Source: Letharia columbiana (taxonomy: Eukaryota; Ascomycota; Lecanoromycetes; Lecanorales; Parmeliaceae). Taken from it: a DNA stretch of 40,900 nucleotides. Of the stretch, positions 13,001 through 24,454 are shown piece by piece. The notes under the pieces were generated by a model, which was not told the origin of the DNA, ran no database searches, and worked only from the letters and a program-made list of their open reading frames with translations. The translations under genes were made by a program, and so were the position numbers. The DNA is taken from positions 1 through 40,900 of the forward strand of contig NW_023501159.1 in assembly GCF_014066305.1 (NCBI RefSeq). The letters are read 5' to 3'. Each line of letters begins with the position of its first letter. The stretch's first letter is position 1.

Positions 13001-15237
13001 GTGCAGTACGTCGTAGAGGCCTTGGCTTCATTAGGCTGTATCCTGCAGGCACTAAAGCCTGGCGATGAAGTGCCTACATTCCAGTTCGAACCTAGACACG
13101 AGAAGCTCGTTCCCCAGCTGTACAAGATGCTGGAAGATGCTGGTCTTGTGACCAAAGGGGCGGACGGAATATGCCGCCGCACCAAGGAGCCAGTTCCCAC
13201 GGTTTCTACATCCGCGCTGCTCGATGAAATGCTATATAAATTTCCAAAGCACGCTTCTGAGACGAAACTCCTCCATACAACAGCTCACAGACTGGCGGAT
13301 TGCCTCTCGGGGCTGGCCGATCCCCTGGCTTTGCTGTTTCGTGACTCGACAGCACGCACACTGCTGGAAGATGTCTACACGAACGCACCTATGTTCAAGA
13401 CGGGGACCCTGGTCCTTGCTCAGTACCTATCGACGGTTCTGGAGCGCGTCGGGACCAGTCGCGAGCTTAAGATTCTTGAGCTCGGCGCCGGCACTGGAGG
13501 AACATCAAAACACGTTATCGAGACGCTGGCCGGGCTCGGCCCCAAGTACAAATTCTCGTACACATTCACCGACCTGTCTTCCTCGCTTGTCGCGACTGCC
13601 CGCCGCAAGTTTTCCAAATGGCCGTTTATGCACTACACGGTGCTCGACATTGAGAAAGACCCGGGCCCGCAGTTCGTGGACGTCTACGACATTGTTATTT
13701 CGACCAACTGCATCCACGCAACGAAGAGCCTCATGCAGTCATGCGCCAACATCCGCAAGTTGCTGCGCGCAGACGGGATCCTGTGTCTGGTAGAGCTGAC
13801 ACGGAACCTGTACTGGTTCGATCTTGTGTTCGGTCTCCTTGAAGGCTGGTGGCTGTTCGATGACGGCCGCGAGCACGCCCTAGCGGACGAGCAGCGATGG
13901 AAGCAGTCTCTGCATGCTTCTGGGTTTGAGTGGGTAGATTGGTCCAATAGTCTGTCAGCAGAATCCAACATCTTGCGCGTCATCACGGCTTCTCCATACG
14001 AATTGGCTCCATATGATATCGATTCTAGGCTCGTTCTGGGCAATAACAATGAAGCGGACGGCAGCAGCGACCACAATACACTCAAGGACACCTTGACTTT
14101 CAAAAAGGTAGATGGTCTACATCTTCTAGCAGACATACACTACCCTCCAGAGGTAGTCGAGCTCGGGAAAGTGCTTCCTGTAGGTTAGTAGTAGCATTGA
14201 TTGCTTTATTGTCTTCTGCGGCACTAAGACCCAGTGACACAGATAGAGCTCTCAGCTGACAGAGTGATATCTTATCAGCTCTCATGATTCACGGAGGTGG
14301 TCACATCATGCTTTCGAGGAACGATATCCGGCCGGAACAAACAAGCAAGCTCTTGCGAAGCGGCTTTCTTCCAATCAGCATCGACTACAGGCTCTGTCCT
14401 GAAACGACGCTCATTGAGGGACCCATGGCAGACGTTGCCGACGCATTTTTGTGGATCCGCACTGTTCTCCCGAAGCTGACACTCTCACGGCGTGACATCC
14501 GTGTTGACCCAGACAAGGTCGTGGCTGTGGGCTGGTCCACAGGGGGCCACTTGGCCATGACGCTGGCCTGGACCTCTGCAGCACGGCAGATCCGACCCCC
14601 GGAGGCCATTCTGGCCTTCTACTGCCCCACAGACTACGAGGACCCTTTCTGGATCGCACCCAACGTCCCTGCCGGCGCTCAGACTACAGACACCGACATG
14701 ACCACATCTGACTCTTACGACTTGGATGGCCAGATACTGGAGGGTCTGTTCGATTCTCCCATCACGAGCTACAGCATCCCGTCCAAGAAACGCGCACTGG
14801 GCGGCTGGCTAGCACCCAGCGATGCACGTAGTCGGCTAGCACTGCACATGAACATGCACGGGCGCACACTGCACGTCCTGCTCGGCGGCCTACTCACGCT
14901 CGACAAGAAGAGCTGGAAGATTTCGGACGAGCCGCCAACGCCCGAACGTATTGCGGCTGCCAGTCCACTGGCGCAGATCCGCGCAGGCAATTACGCTGCG
15001 CCGACATTCCTTATCCACCCCCGCAATGACGATCTGATCCCGTGGCAGCAGGCCGAGCGCACCTGGCAGAGGCTGCGGGACATAGGAACGATCGATGCGG
15101 AGCTCAGAATTGTTGAGAACGTGCCGCATTTGTTTGATATATATCCCGAGCATCACGACAATGAGGCGGCCGCGCAAGCGATAAGAGAAGGATACCAATT
15201 TTTGTGTAGATATGTTGGTTTAACGTGGCGTGAATAA
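7086..15237 (+). CDS. non-reducing polyketide synthase, SAT-KS-AT-PT-ACP-CMeT-esterase/TE
   Basis: This is an iterative type I synthase that should build a C-methylated, aldol-cyclised aromatic acid from acetyl and malonyl units plus SAM. Exons: 7086-7712, 7961-8965, 9017-9392, 9470-10224, 10298-14183, 14279-15237, together 2535 codons in frame. Domains: SAT about 17-340 ([11 protein letters not shown], Cys135); KS about 367-790 (DTACSSS Cys532, EAHGTG His667, GHTEAASG His706); AT about 850-1190 (GHSFGQ, Ser981). PT is about 1255-1570 (RGHAVTG His1291; Asp1479 in DNFLQVAG). There is a single ACP (LGVDSLL, Ser1689). The C-methyltransferase is about 1800-2150 (ELGAGTGG 1982-1989). The terminal alpha/beta-hydrolase has HGGGH at 2221, GWSTGG Ser2303, Asp about 2468 and His2500. 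There is no reductive domain. The order matches 3,5-dimethylorsellinic or 5-methylorsellinic acid synthases (AusA/MpaC-like). The exact product cannot be read from sequence. The 248-nt first intron is long, but joining FPG to AYVSC keeps the family alignment. Confidence 0.95.
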
Positions 15238-15881
15238 TGTAATGCAATGCAGACCATCTTTATCATAGAGAAAAATTGTAGGTAAATGAGATGCCCGTCT
15301 ACCTACCCCAATTGTTTAGTAATTCGAGTTACCGCTAAAGGGTTAAATAGGGGTGTTTGCACTTCACGCTGCAGATACCCCTAAAGGGCCCCGTAGGGCC
15401 CCCAGTGGAATAATTCTTAACACCAACCCGCCCTATAGATGGCAACTTACAAATTCATACCCCATTGGGGTATGAAAATGTACGATGGGGTATGAATTTG
15501 TAAGAATCCCATAGTTTGGGGTATGAATTTGTAATTTGCCCCCCATACTGGGTTTCAGGTACGGGGAATCGTTGCAGATACGGTTCGAAAGGAATGATCT
15601 GCAAGTGCGATTCGGTTTGCATTGTAGTCTAGGTGGGGACAGAGCGGTCATATGCCCCTGAATGTTTTTCATCATAGATTCGTTGCGATGCCCTCTGCCT
15701 AAGTTGACACCTTCATTGGTGAATGTAGCCTAAAGATCACAGTTGAATCCTCTCAGACCATGTCGGTATTCATGCCTTTAGTGAGAAGCATCTTCAAATC
15801 GATTCCATGACGCACTGCTAGTAAGCTCGAGTGCACTAATTCTGCAGTCGGTTGTAAGGCATCGATCAATTGTCTACTTCT
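15238..15881. other. intergenic region between convergent genes
   Basis: This is the 3' flank of the polyketide synthase and of the minus-strand regulator-like gene. It contains the 100-bp fold-back at 15441-15540 and a small GC-rich patch at 15379-15412 (GGGCC motifs repeated). The 80-codon minus-strand frame at 15433-15675 runs through the fold-back and has no coding character. No gene is seen. Confidence 0.7.
15441..15540. repeat. 100-bp fold-back (inverted repeat) element
   Basis: The left arm 15441-15463 (GGCAACTTACAAATTCATAC plus CCC) matches the reverse complement of the right arm 15518-15540 at 22 of 23 positions. Two further GGGGTATGAA copies lie inside, giving nested pairing. The RNA or single strand could form a long hairpin. 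It sits 204 bp after the synthase stop codon, so it may be a tiny MITE or a 3'-end structure. No clear target duplication is seen. Confidence 0.65.
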
Positions 15882-17507
15882 CTACAGACTGCCTATAGAC
15901 CTGGGCGAGTGGTCAAGCGGAGGAGTGACTAGGTCGTACACGAACGATGAGTCAAACACATCTTTCCCAGGCTCGTCCAGTACCAAACCAATCCACATGA
16001 GAGGCTTCAAAATGTCTTGCATATCACTCCATGATTCCACCTCGCCCAGGTCGATGTTGACGCGCAACCAAGGCTTCAACCACTTGTCGTCGGCGCACCC
16101 AAAGACCGACACAGCTCCAACCATGAGAAGCCAAAGCAGAAGCCGAGAAGGAATACTCTCAACTCTCAACTCGGCAAGGCATTCTCTGTACGTAGTGGCT
16201 AGGTGATCATAAGACATCCCAAGTTGTTTCCACTGGAGGAAAATGCTAGATGAGAAGGCGAAAAGACCTAGGCGGATAGCTTCCTCAGTAGAGCCTGCTT
16301 CGAAGTGAGTCATATCGAGCAGTCGATATATGACTGAAGCCATGGTGTCTAGGAAAGTTTCTGTAGCGATTCGATTCTTGGATTCGGCAGCGAGATTGAT
16401 CATTAGACAAAATCCGGCCATGACCCTCCAGGCTCTTGCGAGCTCGTCATCTATGTCGCGAAGGAAGATCTCCGAATCGTATTGAGTCTTTCTTACCGTA
16501 GTCTTCAACATCGACTTGAACAGCAACGTCTGGTCCGGATACGGTAGAAAAGGCTCTTGGGAAGAAGATTTGTTGAAGAACAACGGTCTTGAGCCACTGT
16601 GAAATGATATCCCTATGTCGCACCTGCAGGGCAATTAGAAGCTGTCTCCTATTCAATCACGGGAAACACCGTCCTGAGATGTGGCTCGTACCGGAGGATT
16701 TCAACCAGCAATTTTGCATTGTCGCTGAAGGTGGCTACGCCTCCTCTCAAGCTGACTATTTTGCGAAGACCTCCTAAATGATGCTTAGCGGACTCGGAAT
16801 CACCCACGAAGTGTGCATGCGCAGCTAGGGCTAAGATCACAGATACCGTGGGGGTCGTAAGAGCCTGGTCATTCTCATGTAGTAACCTTTCGCGGAGAAG
16901 TCGGAGTGTCCTCAGATAGTGCGGCAACGTCTGCTGGCTCATCGTGTAGCGGTTGCGATGCCGCATGGAGTCGAAATAGTCTAGTGTTGTGAAAATCATG
17001 GCGTTGAGGAAGGCCGGGTCAAATGTCAGAGGCTCCATCCATGCTTCCTCCCTTTTCTCGAAGAGTATGCAAGAATCCAGGGGGAACAATGTTTGTTTAG
17101 CGATGGAAGAGACTGGTGTGACGATGGATTATGTGAGCAATGTACACAGCAGACCCCGACAGCCTTGAAGTCCAATATATTTGGGAAGGGTGGGGGTGGG
17201 GGAGGGAAATCAACTCACAGCGCAGAAGGAACTCCACCTTGGAAGGCTCTACAGCGTCGGCAAATCGAATTGTGGATAGATCCGAGCCGATTTTTGGAGG
17301 GATGACAGAGTGAGACGCCGTGATGAAGGATGCTGATGGCGCACCCAGATCTTCATCGGGGCTGGATTTGTCTGCTACATTGCTCGCCTCTCGCCTTCTT
17401 GAGCACCGAGTCTTCCCCTGGTTCTTTCCCAACATCACATGACTCCTGATGAGCTTGCGCACCTCTGGATCAGGCTTTTCTACACTAGTCGATACCACGA
17501 AAGGCAT
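15882..17507 (-). CDS. fungal transcription-factor-like protein without a zinc cluster
   Basis: Exons 17507-17219, 17112-16692 and 16623-15882 join in frame to 483 codons. The splice sites are GTGAGT...CCAG and GTACGA...GCAG. The N-terminus MPFVVSTSVEKPDPEVRKLI followed by RSHVM-GKNQGK is typical of a large fungal family often annotated as 'tachykinin family' or fungal-specific transcription factor domain proteins. After it comes a hydrophilic Ser-rich linker, then a helical region beginning SSIAKQTLFPLDS. That region corresponds to the middle-homology-type domain of Zn2Cys6 regulators. No CX2CX6C zinc-cluster motif is present, so direct DNA binding is doubtful. It is convergent with the polyketide synthase. 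A regulatory role in the cluster is possible but unproven. Start at 17507 is the first Met of the conserved N-terminal motif. Confidence 0.75.
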
Positions 17508-18449
17508 CCCTGCTACTCAACGAGACAGTTAAGATCAAGTATCACTCGACACTACCTTGGCCAGAGAGTTACTCACCCGAGCGCTTTAGAGCAGTCATGT
17601 AGTCAAAGCGTTGGCCCGAATGCCAGAAATGGACATCGGCACAGTGTTGAGAAGTTCGGGTGTGACTTTACAGCAGCACAGCGCGTGGAGCGCGTAACTT
17701 GGGTACCCTAGTCTACTCTAATCCTTTCTCGGCTTAGGTCAATTAAGGGCTGCATACAATATGCTGAATCAAGGGTGATGGCACGTCACGTGACCAGATC
17801 TCTAGCTTTGAGGTGAGTACGGCGAGTCAAAGCGATCAAAAGAGCCGAAGAAAGGTGTGTGGGATATATGCAGACGCGCATCGATCTGCATTATTATTCT
17901 CCGCTCACTGCAGCCTTACAAATAATGTTCGGTAGGTACTTAGGATCAATCATTTCTTTGTAATACTTTAACCGAGGCAAGAAAAAGGCGTTAAGGATCT
18001 TAAGCCTTACCTTACCTTACCTTACCTTAGAGTCGGGCCGGATCTGGTGCAGCAGCTAGCGGACACTAGCTTAGCACCTCGGGAGTGGCGGCTGAGATTG
18101 TTTGCCAATTTGAGCATAGCGTTGTTATCATCCCCAAGACTAGATTGTATGCTGTTTTGGGGATAAGGTAGTCGAATGGAAGTAGCCACCATTTGCCTTA
18201 GATTACTATTGTATTCCTTTCTGAGCATAGCATCAATTTCATCGAGTTTGAAATGATTAAAATCCCGGTACCACTTAGGGGAACCCTGTCATGTGACTCG
18301 GGCCAGCTCGAACAATTCCCTCACTTACCTTGAAGTAAGGAGACGGCAAGCTGCCTAATATACACTTCCATAACAACAATTCTAACCATTACTCCTCTTT
18401 CACCCTCACTCCTGCTCCAAAAGTTAATACGATCACCACTTCAACCAAC
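17508..18449. promoter_or_regulatory. divergent intergenic region, with CTTAC microsatellite
   Basis: This region of 942 bp lies between the regulator-like gene (minus) and the SDR gene (plus). It contains a short tandem repeat of CTTAC, four units plus a partial, at 18006-18029, and a pyrimidine-rich tract with CTCC/CACC before the SDR start (about 18380-18449), as is usual in fungal promoters. The short open frames here lack coding features. No gene is supported. Confidence 0.55.
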
Positions 18450-19547
18450 ATGGTCGGCTCAAAGGACCTGCAGCCTTCAAACGCTCGTTTTTTTCCCAAT
18501 GTCTTCTTTCACAATCAATTTCGTGCGAAGCCTGAATGGCCATCACAAACCACCAACCTCTCCGACAAGGTCGCCATCATCACCGGAGGCAACGCTGGAC
18601 TCGGTCTCGAGGCCGCCAGCCAACTCTTGTCATTCAAACTATCACACCTCATCCTTGCCGTGCGTTCGACTAAGAAAGGAGAAGCCGCTGCCAAACAACT
18701 CCTGTCGCAGTACCCCAAAGCAAAAATTGAGATATGGCCGCTGGATATGAGCTCGATGGATTCCATCCGGGCTTTTGCTCGACGCGTCGATACCGATTTA
18801 TCTCGCCTGGACATGGTTGTCCTCAATGCCGGCGTACGCAAGCTTTCCTTCGATACCGTTCGTAGCACCGGCCACGAGGAGACTATCCAGATCAACTACT
18901 TGTCAACTGTGCTACTCACCATCCTTCTACTTCCTAGTCTCAAGAGCAAATCTCCCCCCGGGGCGGCAGGTCGGTTAACAATTGTTAACGCCGCACTTGC
19001 TCTCGCTGCCAAGTTTCCCAATCGGAACGAAGTGCCCCTCCTGCCATCCTTCGATGACCCCAAGTACTTTGACCCCATCGATCGCTACAATTCGTCCAAG
19101 GTCCTTGCGCACATGTTCCTCTGGAAACTCGTCGACTATGTCTCGGCCAACGATGTTATCGTGAACCTACCAGATCCAGGCTTCGTCAAGGGCACAGACC
19201 TGACCCGGGACGCCCGCGGGGGGCAAAAGGTAGCCGCCGCACTCTTCGGCGCGATCACTGGTAGAACTAAGAAGGATGGCGCCTCGACGTATCTGGACGC
19301 TCTTGTGAACAAAGGATCGGAGTCCCATGGATGTTTTATCATGAGTTGGCAGATCCACCCGTAAGTTCTCTCCATTCCCGCAACCCACTCCCGGCTCTGG
19401 CTAAGACGCAAAACACTGTTCAGATTCGCCGGCTTTTTATACACACCCGAGGGAAAGGAGATTACAGAAAGACTCTGGGAGGAAACACTGAGCGAATTTG
19501 ATTTCGCTGGTGTTCGTGGTATTCTGGATTCCATGAAACAAACGTGA
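18450..19547 (+). CDS. short-chain dehydrogenase/reductase
   Basis: Exons 18450-19360 and 19424-19547, joined across a 63-nt GTAAGT...CAG intron, give 344 codons. It is an NAD(P)-dependent oxidoreductase with a Rossmann fold, similar in layout to the WW-domain-oxidoreductase/retinol-dehydrogenase-like fungal SDRs. TGGNAGLGLEA (cofactor loop) is near residue 46. RSTKKGEAA follows the second strand and suggests NADPH preference. NAG is at LNAGV, and YNSSK is the catalytic Tyr-x-x-x-Lys. The strand that normally carries the catalytic Ser reads RLTIVNAALALAAKF, so Ala seems to stand where Ser is usual; activity may be altered. After the intron the protein ends with a TPEGKE-type tail common in this family. 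It could reduce or oxidise a carbonyl/alcohol of the pathway, or be an unrelated neighbour. Confidence 0.85.
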
Positions 19548-20547
19548 ATGGAGGAAGACTGTGGTAGCAGCTCAAGACTTTCCGCAGCGATGGATTTCGC
19601 TCGTGGGTAATCGGTCGATCTCTGAGCTGGGTGAAGGGCGATAAAACCTGGGGATCCACGGCAGTGCCCATCAGCTACGAGTAGGCGTGGACGGCTTGTA
19701 GAATGTACCTAGGTAAATTACTATGCGGTTCTCTTACTGAACTAAATACCTGCTACTACCTATGCCACGCATTGGTGTGCGGTTGGTTCCCTTTTTCTGG
19801 GCGGCCTTCCGGGTGCATCCTACCCAGTAACACGTTCCCTCTCCGTCCTTTTCCTCCTTGTTTTCCTCACTAGCTCCTAATTTTCGTCATTGCGCGCTAG
19901 CATTTCGCTAAATGCACATTGCTCATCTTCCCGCCGCTGCTGTTCTTGCCGTCGTTGAGTCAGCTCATCTTACTTAGCAAAGATTGCTTGCCTTAAGGGC
20001 CTCGGCTACCTAGCTAGCCCCCAGCCTAAAATAAATGGGTCCACACCAATGCGTGGGATGATGGGATCGACGGGTCTTGGGCCGAGACTAGGGCGGTGCT
20101 AAAGGCCACTCCGCTGCGGGAACTAGCTATATGACATGCGAAAAATCATCCCTGACCAGGAACATATTCCTGGTGCCAACAACGAGAGAGTGACATTACT
20201 CAGCCTTTGAACACAATCGCCTCGGAACTTGCGGTGTGTAAACAGGCCGGCGCTGAATATCTTGAGCTGTTCTTGCGATTAGGTCTCACCATGTGCATAA
20301 AGGATCAGTATCTGTGCCGCCTCCCATGCAATATGCCGACGTTCCTTCGTGGGCCAAGAGCTGACGAAGCTGACAAACACAACCCGTGAAAACATGCTCC
20401 ACACCAGCAAGGATTCCCACTTCGAAACCAACTCCTGCTGCCTCTATATTTCGAGAAAGCAGGCCCAGGTTCCCCCTTCTCTCCAAATTATCAGTAACCA
20501 TCCATCAACTTGAATTCCTTCGGAGAGGCAGTGCGGGTTCCAATGAC
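19548..20547. other. intergenic region without visible genes
   Basis: This stretch of 1.0 kb lies between the SDR stop codon and the Myb-like start codon, both genes on the plus strand. It is CT-rich in part (about 19790-19960). Short open frames of 60-95 codons occur on both strands but none has a recognisable domain, and the longest plus-strand one (20386-20673) simply extends upstream from the first Myb exon. It presumably holds the SDR terminator and the Myb promoter. Nothing else is supported. Confidence 0.5.
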
Positions 20548-22255
20548 ATGGCCCGCGTGAGACGCAAGTGGACGGCAGAGGAGGATGCTCTCCTCCGATC
20601 AGCTGTCAAGACCGGTGAGTCCCAAATTCGGCTCCTGATTTCGAACTCGAGATATCTACCTAGTCTCCCCTAGAATAGATGCACACCCAAAGAAAAACGA
20701 TTTGGTTCGCTGTTGTCTAGTCTAGGGGAGAGTCCGTAGTTCTCTCTCGCCTCCATTATCCCATGATCCTAATCCTGCACAGCTCAGGCGGAATCGCGCC
20801 CGCTACTGTGGCGGAAGTTGGCAAAGTGTGTACCTGCACGGACGAACAAAGACTGTCGCAGAAGATGGTGGAACAGTCTCGCAAATGGCACGGCCAAGGG
20901 CTCATGGTCCGAGGAAGAGGACGAACGGCTCATTGCAGCTGTTCGCAGGCACGGGACGAATTGGATAAGGGTCTCATGCGAGGTTGGGTCAAGAAGCCCC
21001 GACCAATGCTCCAGCCACTGGAGCCAGGTGCTGGACCCGAACATCAATTATTGTGATTGGACTGCAGAAGAGGTTCCAGCTACATCCCGAATTTAGGTAC
21101 ATTCTTGTTCTGTGGTCACTGACGGCTCTCAGGACGCGAACCTGCTACATGCAGTTCTCACCTACGGCACCAACTGGGCAACTATCGCATTTTCGCATCG
21201 TCCCAGCAGGACCACGCTTGCTCTCAGGAATCGTTACTCGACCCTGCGGCTACAAAACAACAACGACAAGAACAAGGCAAATGCAGATACCACTGAGAAG
21301 GCACACAAGGATCTCCCGGCTATCTCTGAGACTGCCATGGCGACCTCTACGAAGGAAGTGGACTGGAACATGGAAGCCCCAAGATGCTCCAGTTGGATTG
21401 AAGGTGACAGGGTAGCTCAGTCAAGCGACGAAGAGGACGGAGACGAAGATGACGGAGACGAGGATGAAGACGAGGACAACGAGGACGGTGAGAACGAGGA
21501 CGAGGGGCTCCATCAAACTAGCCACATTTCCCGCATGGAAGTCATGCCCAACTCCCAGGGAGCAAATCATGACACCGGGGCGAGGAGCATTCAGATCCCA
21601 GATTCAAACCTTACATCATGGGACACGTGGGCCGCGCGTAGTATCGTCTCTGCCAATTCCATGGATGATAAGGCGCAGCCCATCTCCACGGACAACTCGG
21701 CGATCGACAGGGCGAATCACATGCAATACCAGACTCTATTCGGGCTGAACAGCCCTTCTCAGTACCCGACACCAGGGGAAAGCTACTTCTACAGCGTTCC
21801 GGAACCAGGCGTAACGAACACGAGTTTGCCGAAAACCATATATGGTAGATCTCTGCTGCTCCACTTCCCCTTATCCGAATAAACCCATTAACACTCTCAC
21901 TGATTTGGACGTAGACACCAGTCCCATAGATATAAACCTCACCACTTCGCTGAGCACCTTTCACACCCCGTCCCAGCCCGCGACGGCCCCACCTACCCTC
22001 AGCAATATGACAGGAGCAGAAGCAAGTCCTGCTCAGGCTTCTTCAGCGGACATGGCTGCCAGCAAGAGCACAAGTATAAGCGCGGGCACGAGCCCCAGTA
22101 CGAGTCCCTCGACTCAGAGCTTAGACTTTCAATCGACAATTATGTATCAGGTATCTATCAGCATGGCGTGCACACGCGCACAGTTGGACGCCAACATGGT
22201 CCTTCTAGTCGGCATGGGGACAAGTGTGACGATACAGATTGATAAAAAGTCATAG
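20548..22255 (+). CDS. Myb-like DNA-binding protein with three SANT/Myb repeats
   Basis: Exons 20548-20614, 20783-21072, 21133-21844 and 21915-22255 give 469 codons in frame. Start MARVRRKW was chosen because it directly precedes the first Myb helix. Repeat 1 runs KWTAEEDALLRSAVKTAQAE...RPLLWRKLAK...CRRRWWNSL. Repeat 2 has GSWSEEEDERLIAAVRRHG with SHW as its third aromatic. Repeat 3 has WTAEEDANLLHAVLTYG...NRYSTLR and is completed across intron 2. A long Asp/Glu run follows (about 21424-21507), then Ser/Thr-rich sequence and a hydrophobic, conserved-looking C-terminus (MYQVSISMACTRAQLDANMV). Such proteins are nuclear transcription factors. Intron 2 begins GTTCCA, a weak donor, but it is required to complete repeat 3. 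The gene is the last before the AT-rich block and is the best candidate for a DNA-binding regulator in the window. Whether it controls the cluster is unknown. Confidence 0.85.
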
Positions 22256-24179
22256 ATGATAGAGCGTGGGCAACAATACTATAGATCGTTTCTCAAGACA
22301 GAGAAGAAAACCCAAATACCCAATGATGTGATTGAAGATGGATAAATCTAGCTTCAAATACCGCGTAGCGTGACCCTCGAGTCGAGTGTTAAACCCAGCT
22401 CGCGAGCGACCGTCAATCGGAATCTAAGAGTCAGAGTTGAGCTAGATCTACAACGATCACTTGACACTCACTACCTACTTATATAAATCTAGCTAATATA
22501 AAATAAAAAGCGAGGTTATCGAGCGAGTCGAATTGGATTTTCAATCGGGTTGTTAAATTTATCGAATGAAAGAGTTTACTCATTTCTATTTATTAACTAA
22601 AGTTAATTTTTTTATTTTAAATCTTTAATTTTAATTAATAAATAATAGCTATATATATTATAGTAAAGTATCTCTATATAATACTTTCGCGTAGAAATTA
22701 TCTTAAATAATTATTATTTAAGATTATAAAACTTAAGCGTTTAACTTTATAAAGCTATATTTCTAATAAATACTCTTAATATAATAATCTAAAAAAATTA
22801 ACTATATAAAAATTGCTTTTTTCGATTTTTCGATTTTTAAAGAATTATAATTTTATAATCTTATTATAAATTTATATTTTATTATATATTTAAAAAAGAC
22901 TTTAAGATTATATTTAATTTAAAAATTTATTAATATATAATATTTATCTTATATCTAGAAGAGATCTCTAGATTTTAACTTATTTACTATTAAAATATAA
23001 TTCTAAAATATCTTATTAGAAGACTATCTCGTAAAAGTAAAGCTATAGTTAGAATTAAATCTAGAGCTAAAGTAAGTATTTAATCTAGATATTTATTACT
23101 AAGTAGTCTACGCTCTTAGCGTATAATAGCTATATTTATTATAACTATAATTATCTTATTTAATATTAAATATATATTAAAATACGCGCTATAATTTATA
23201 CTCTTTAGAATTTAAACTAATTATCTTAATATAAAAGTAATAAGTAAAGGCCTATAAATTAAATTTATAAAGTTAGATTTTTCTAAGTTAAATCGACTTT
23301 TAGTATTAGAACTAGTATAGATACGATATTAGTATAAGTAAGATAGAATAGAATAATAAGACTATCGAACTATATAGATGAAAAGAAGATATAATATAGT
23401 AGAAGATGCCTTCGCTAAGGTTCGCTAGTTATAGAACTAAGAGCTAAGTAATATATTAAGAATACGCTCGTAATATTTAGCTCTAGCTCTAAGTTAAATC
23501 GAACTCTAATCGCTTACTATACGTTTTTAATCTACTTTTATTATTATAATATATAGATATATATATATAAAGAGAGATACGCTAAGATCTAATTAGAAAG
23601 ATATATCGAGTATAAAAAATTAATCTATAATAATTATCTATAAAAAATAGAGAAAGGCTATATTCTTATAGTAAGAAGTATTAAAATATCGGAAAGAAAT
23701 GGAGATAATATATTAATTAGTAATGTAAATCTTATATTATCTTCTACCGTAGTAAAATCTTTCGAATAATAAAATAGCTATTAGAGTAAGATATCGGACG
23801 ATTTTAATTCGTTTAAATATATATTATTTCGAAGTAATAATTTGATGTGAAATCGTAAAGAGTATATAACGTAGGATCTTAGAGAGTTAAGTCGTGTTCT
23901 TAACGATAATAGTCTTATTACCGCTTAGTTTCTTTATAGTATTCTCTATAGTATTCTTCGTAATATTCTCCGCATTTATCTATTATAGTTTCTTCTCTTA
24001 CTTCTTAATATAATAGAGATAATAGACTAAGTTATAGTAATATTCTTCGCTTACTAAGTAATAATTTAATATAGAATCGTAGAGAGTATATAACGTGGAA
24101 TCTTGAAGAGCTAAGTCGTATTCTTAATACTAAGAGTCTTATTACCGCTTAATTTCTCCGTAGTATTCTCTATAGTATT
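22256..24179. repeat. AT-rich RIP block, left part
   Basis: Composition is normal to about 22490 and then becomes extremely AT-rich. No intact frame and no recognisable protein relic was found between 22500 and 23830. A tandem array with a 224-bp unit begins at 23832: unit 1 is 23832-24055 and unit 2 starts at 24056. Unit 2 is interrupted after 24179 by the long-terminal-repeat element and resumes at 31308. Confidence 0.7.
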
Positions 24180-24454
24180 TATTAGGCCTAATGCGTTATG
24201 GATCTTAGCGCTACTTACGCTAAGGCGTTAACATCGTATATTCTACGTTAGAGTTTCTTTTAGAGTCTAGTTTTAATAATATATCTTATATACTTAAGAG
24301 CTTAACGAATATAGATTTACTTTATATATCTTAAAGTTTTAATATTTCTTAGAGATTAGTTCTATTATTAAATATATTATTAAATTTTATAATAATATTA
24401 TATCTTTTATAATCTATATTTACTAACTAATTATTAATAAACTACGCCTTTATA
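24180..24454 (+). repeat. 5' LTR of the chromovirus (275 bp)
   Basis: It begins TATTAGGCCTAATGCG and ends CTACGCCTTTATA. The expected TG...CA termini have become TA...TA, consistent with RIP. It aligns end to end with the 3' LTR; differences are mostly transitions, and each copy keeps G/C at positions mutated in the other. Confidence 0.85.

Noticed and set aside
18006..18029. CTTAC tandem repeat as telomere-like sequence
   Set aside because: The unit is not TTAGGG, there are only about five copies, and it lies between genes.
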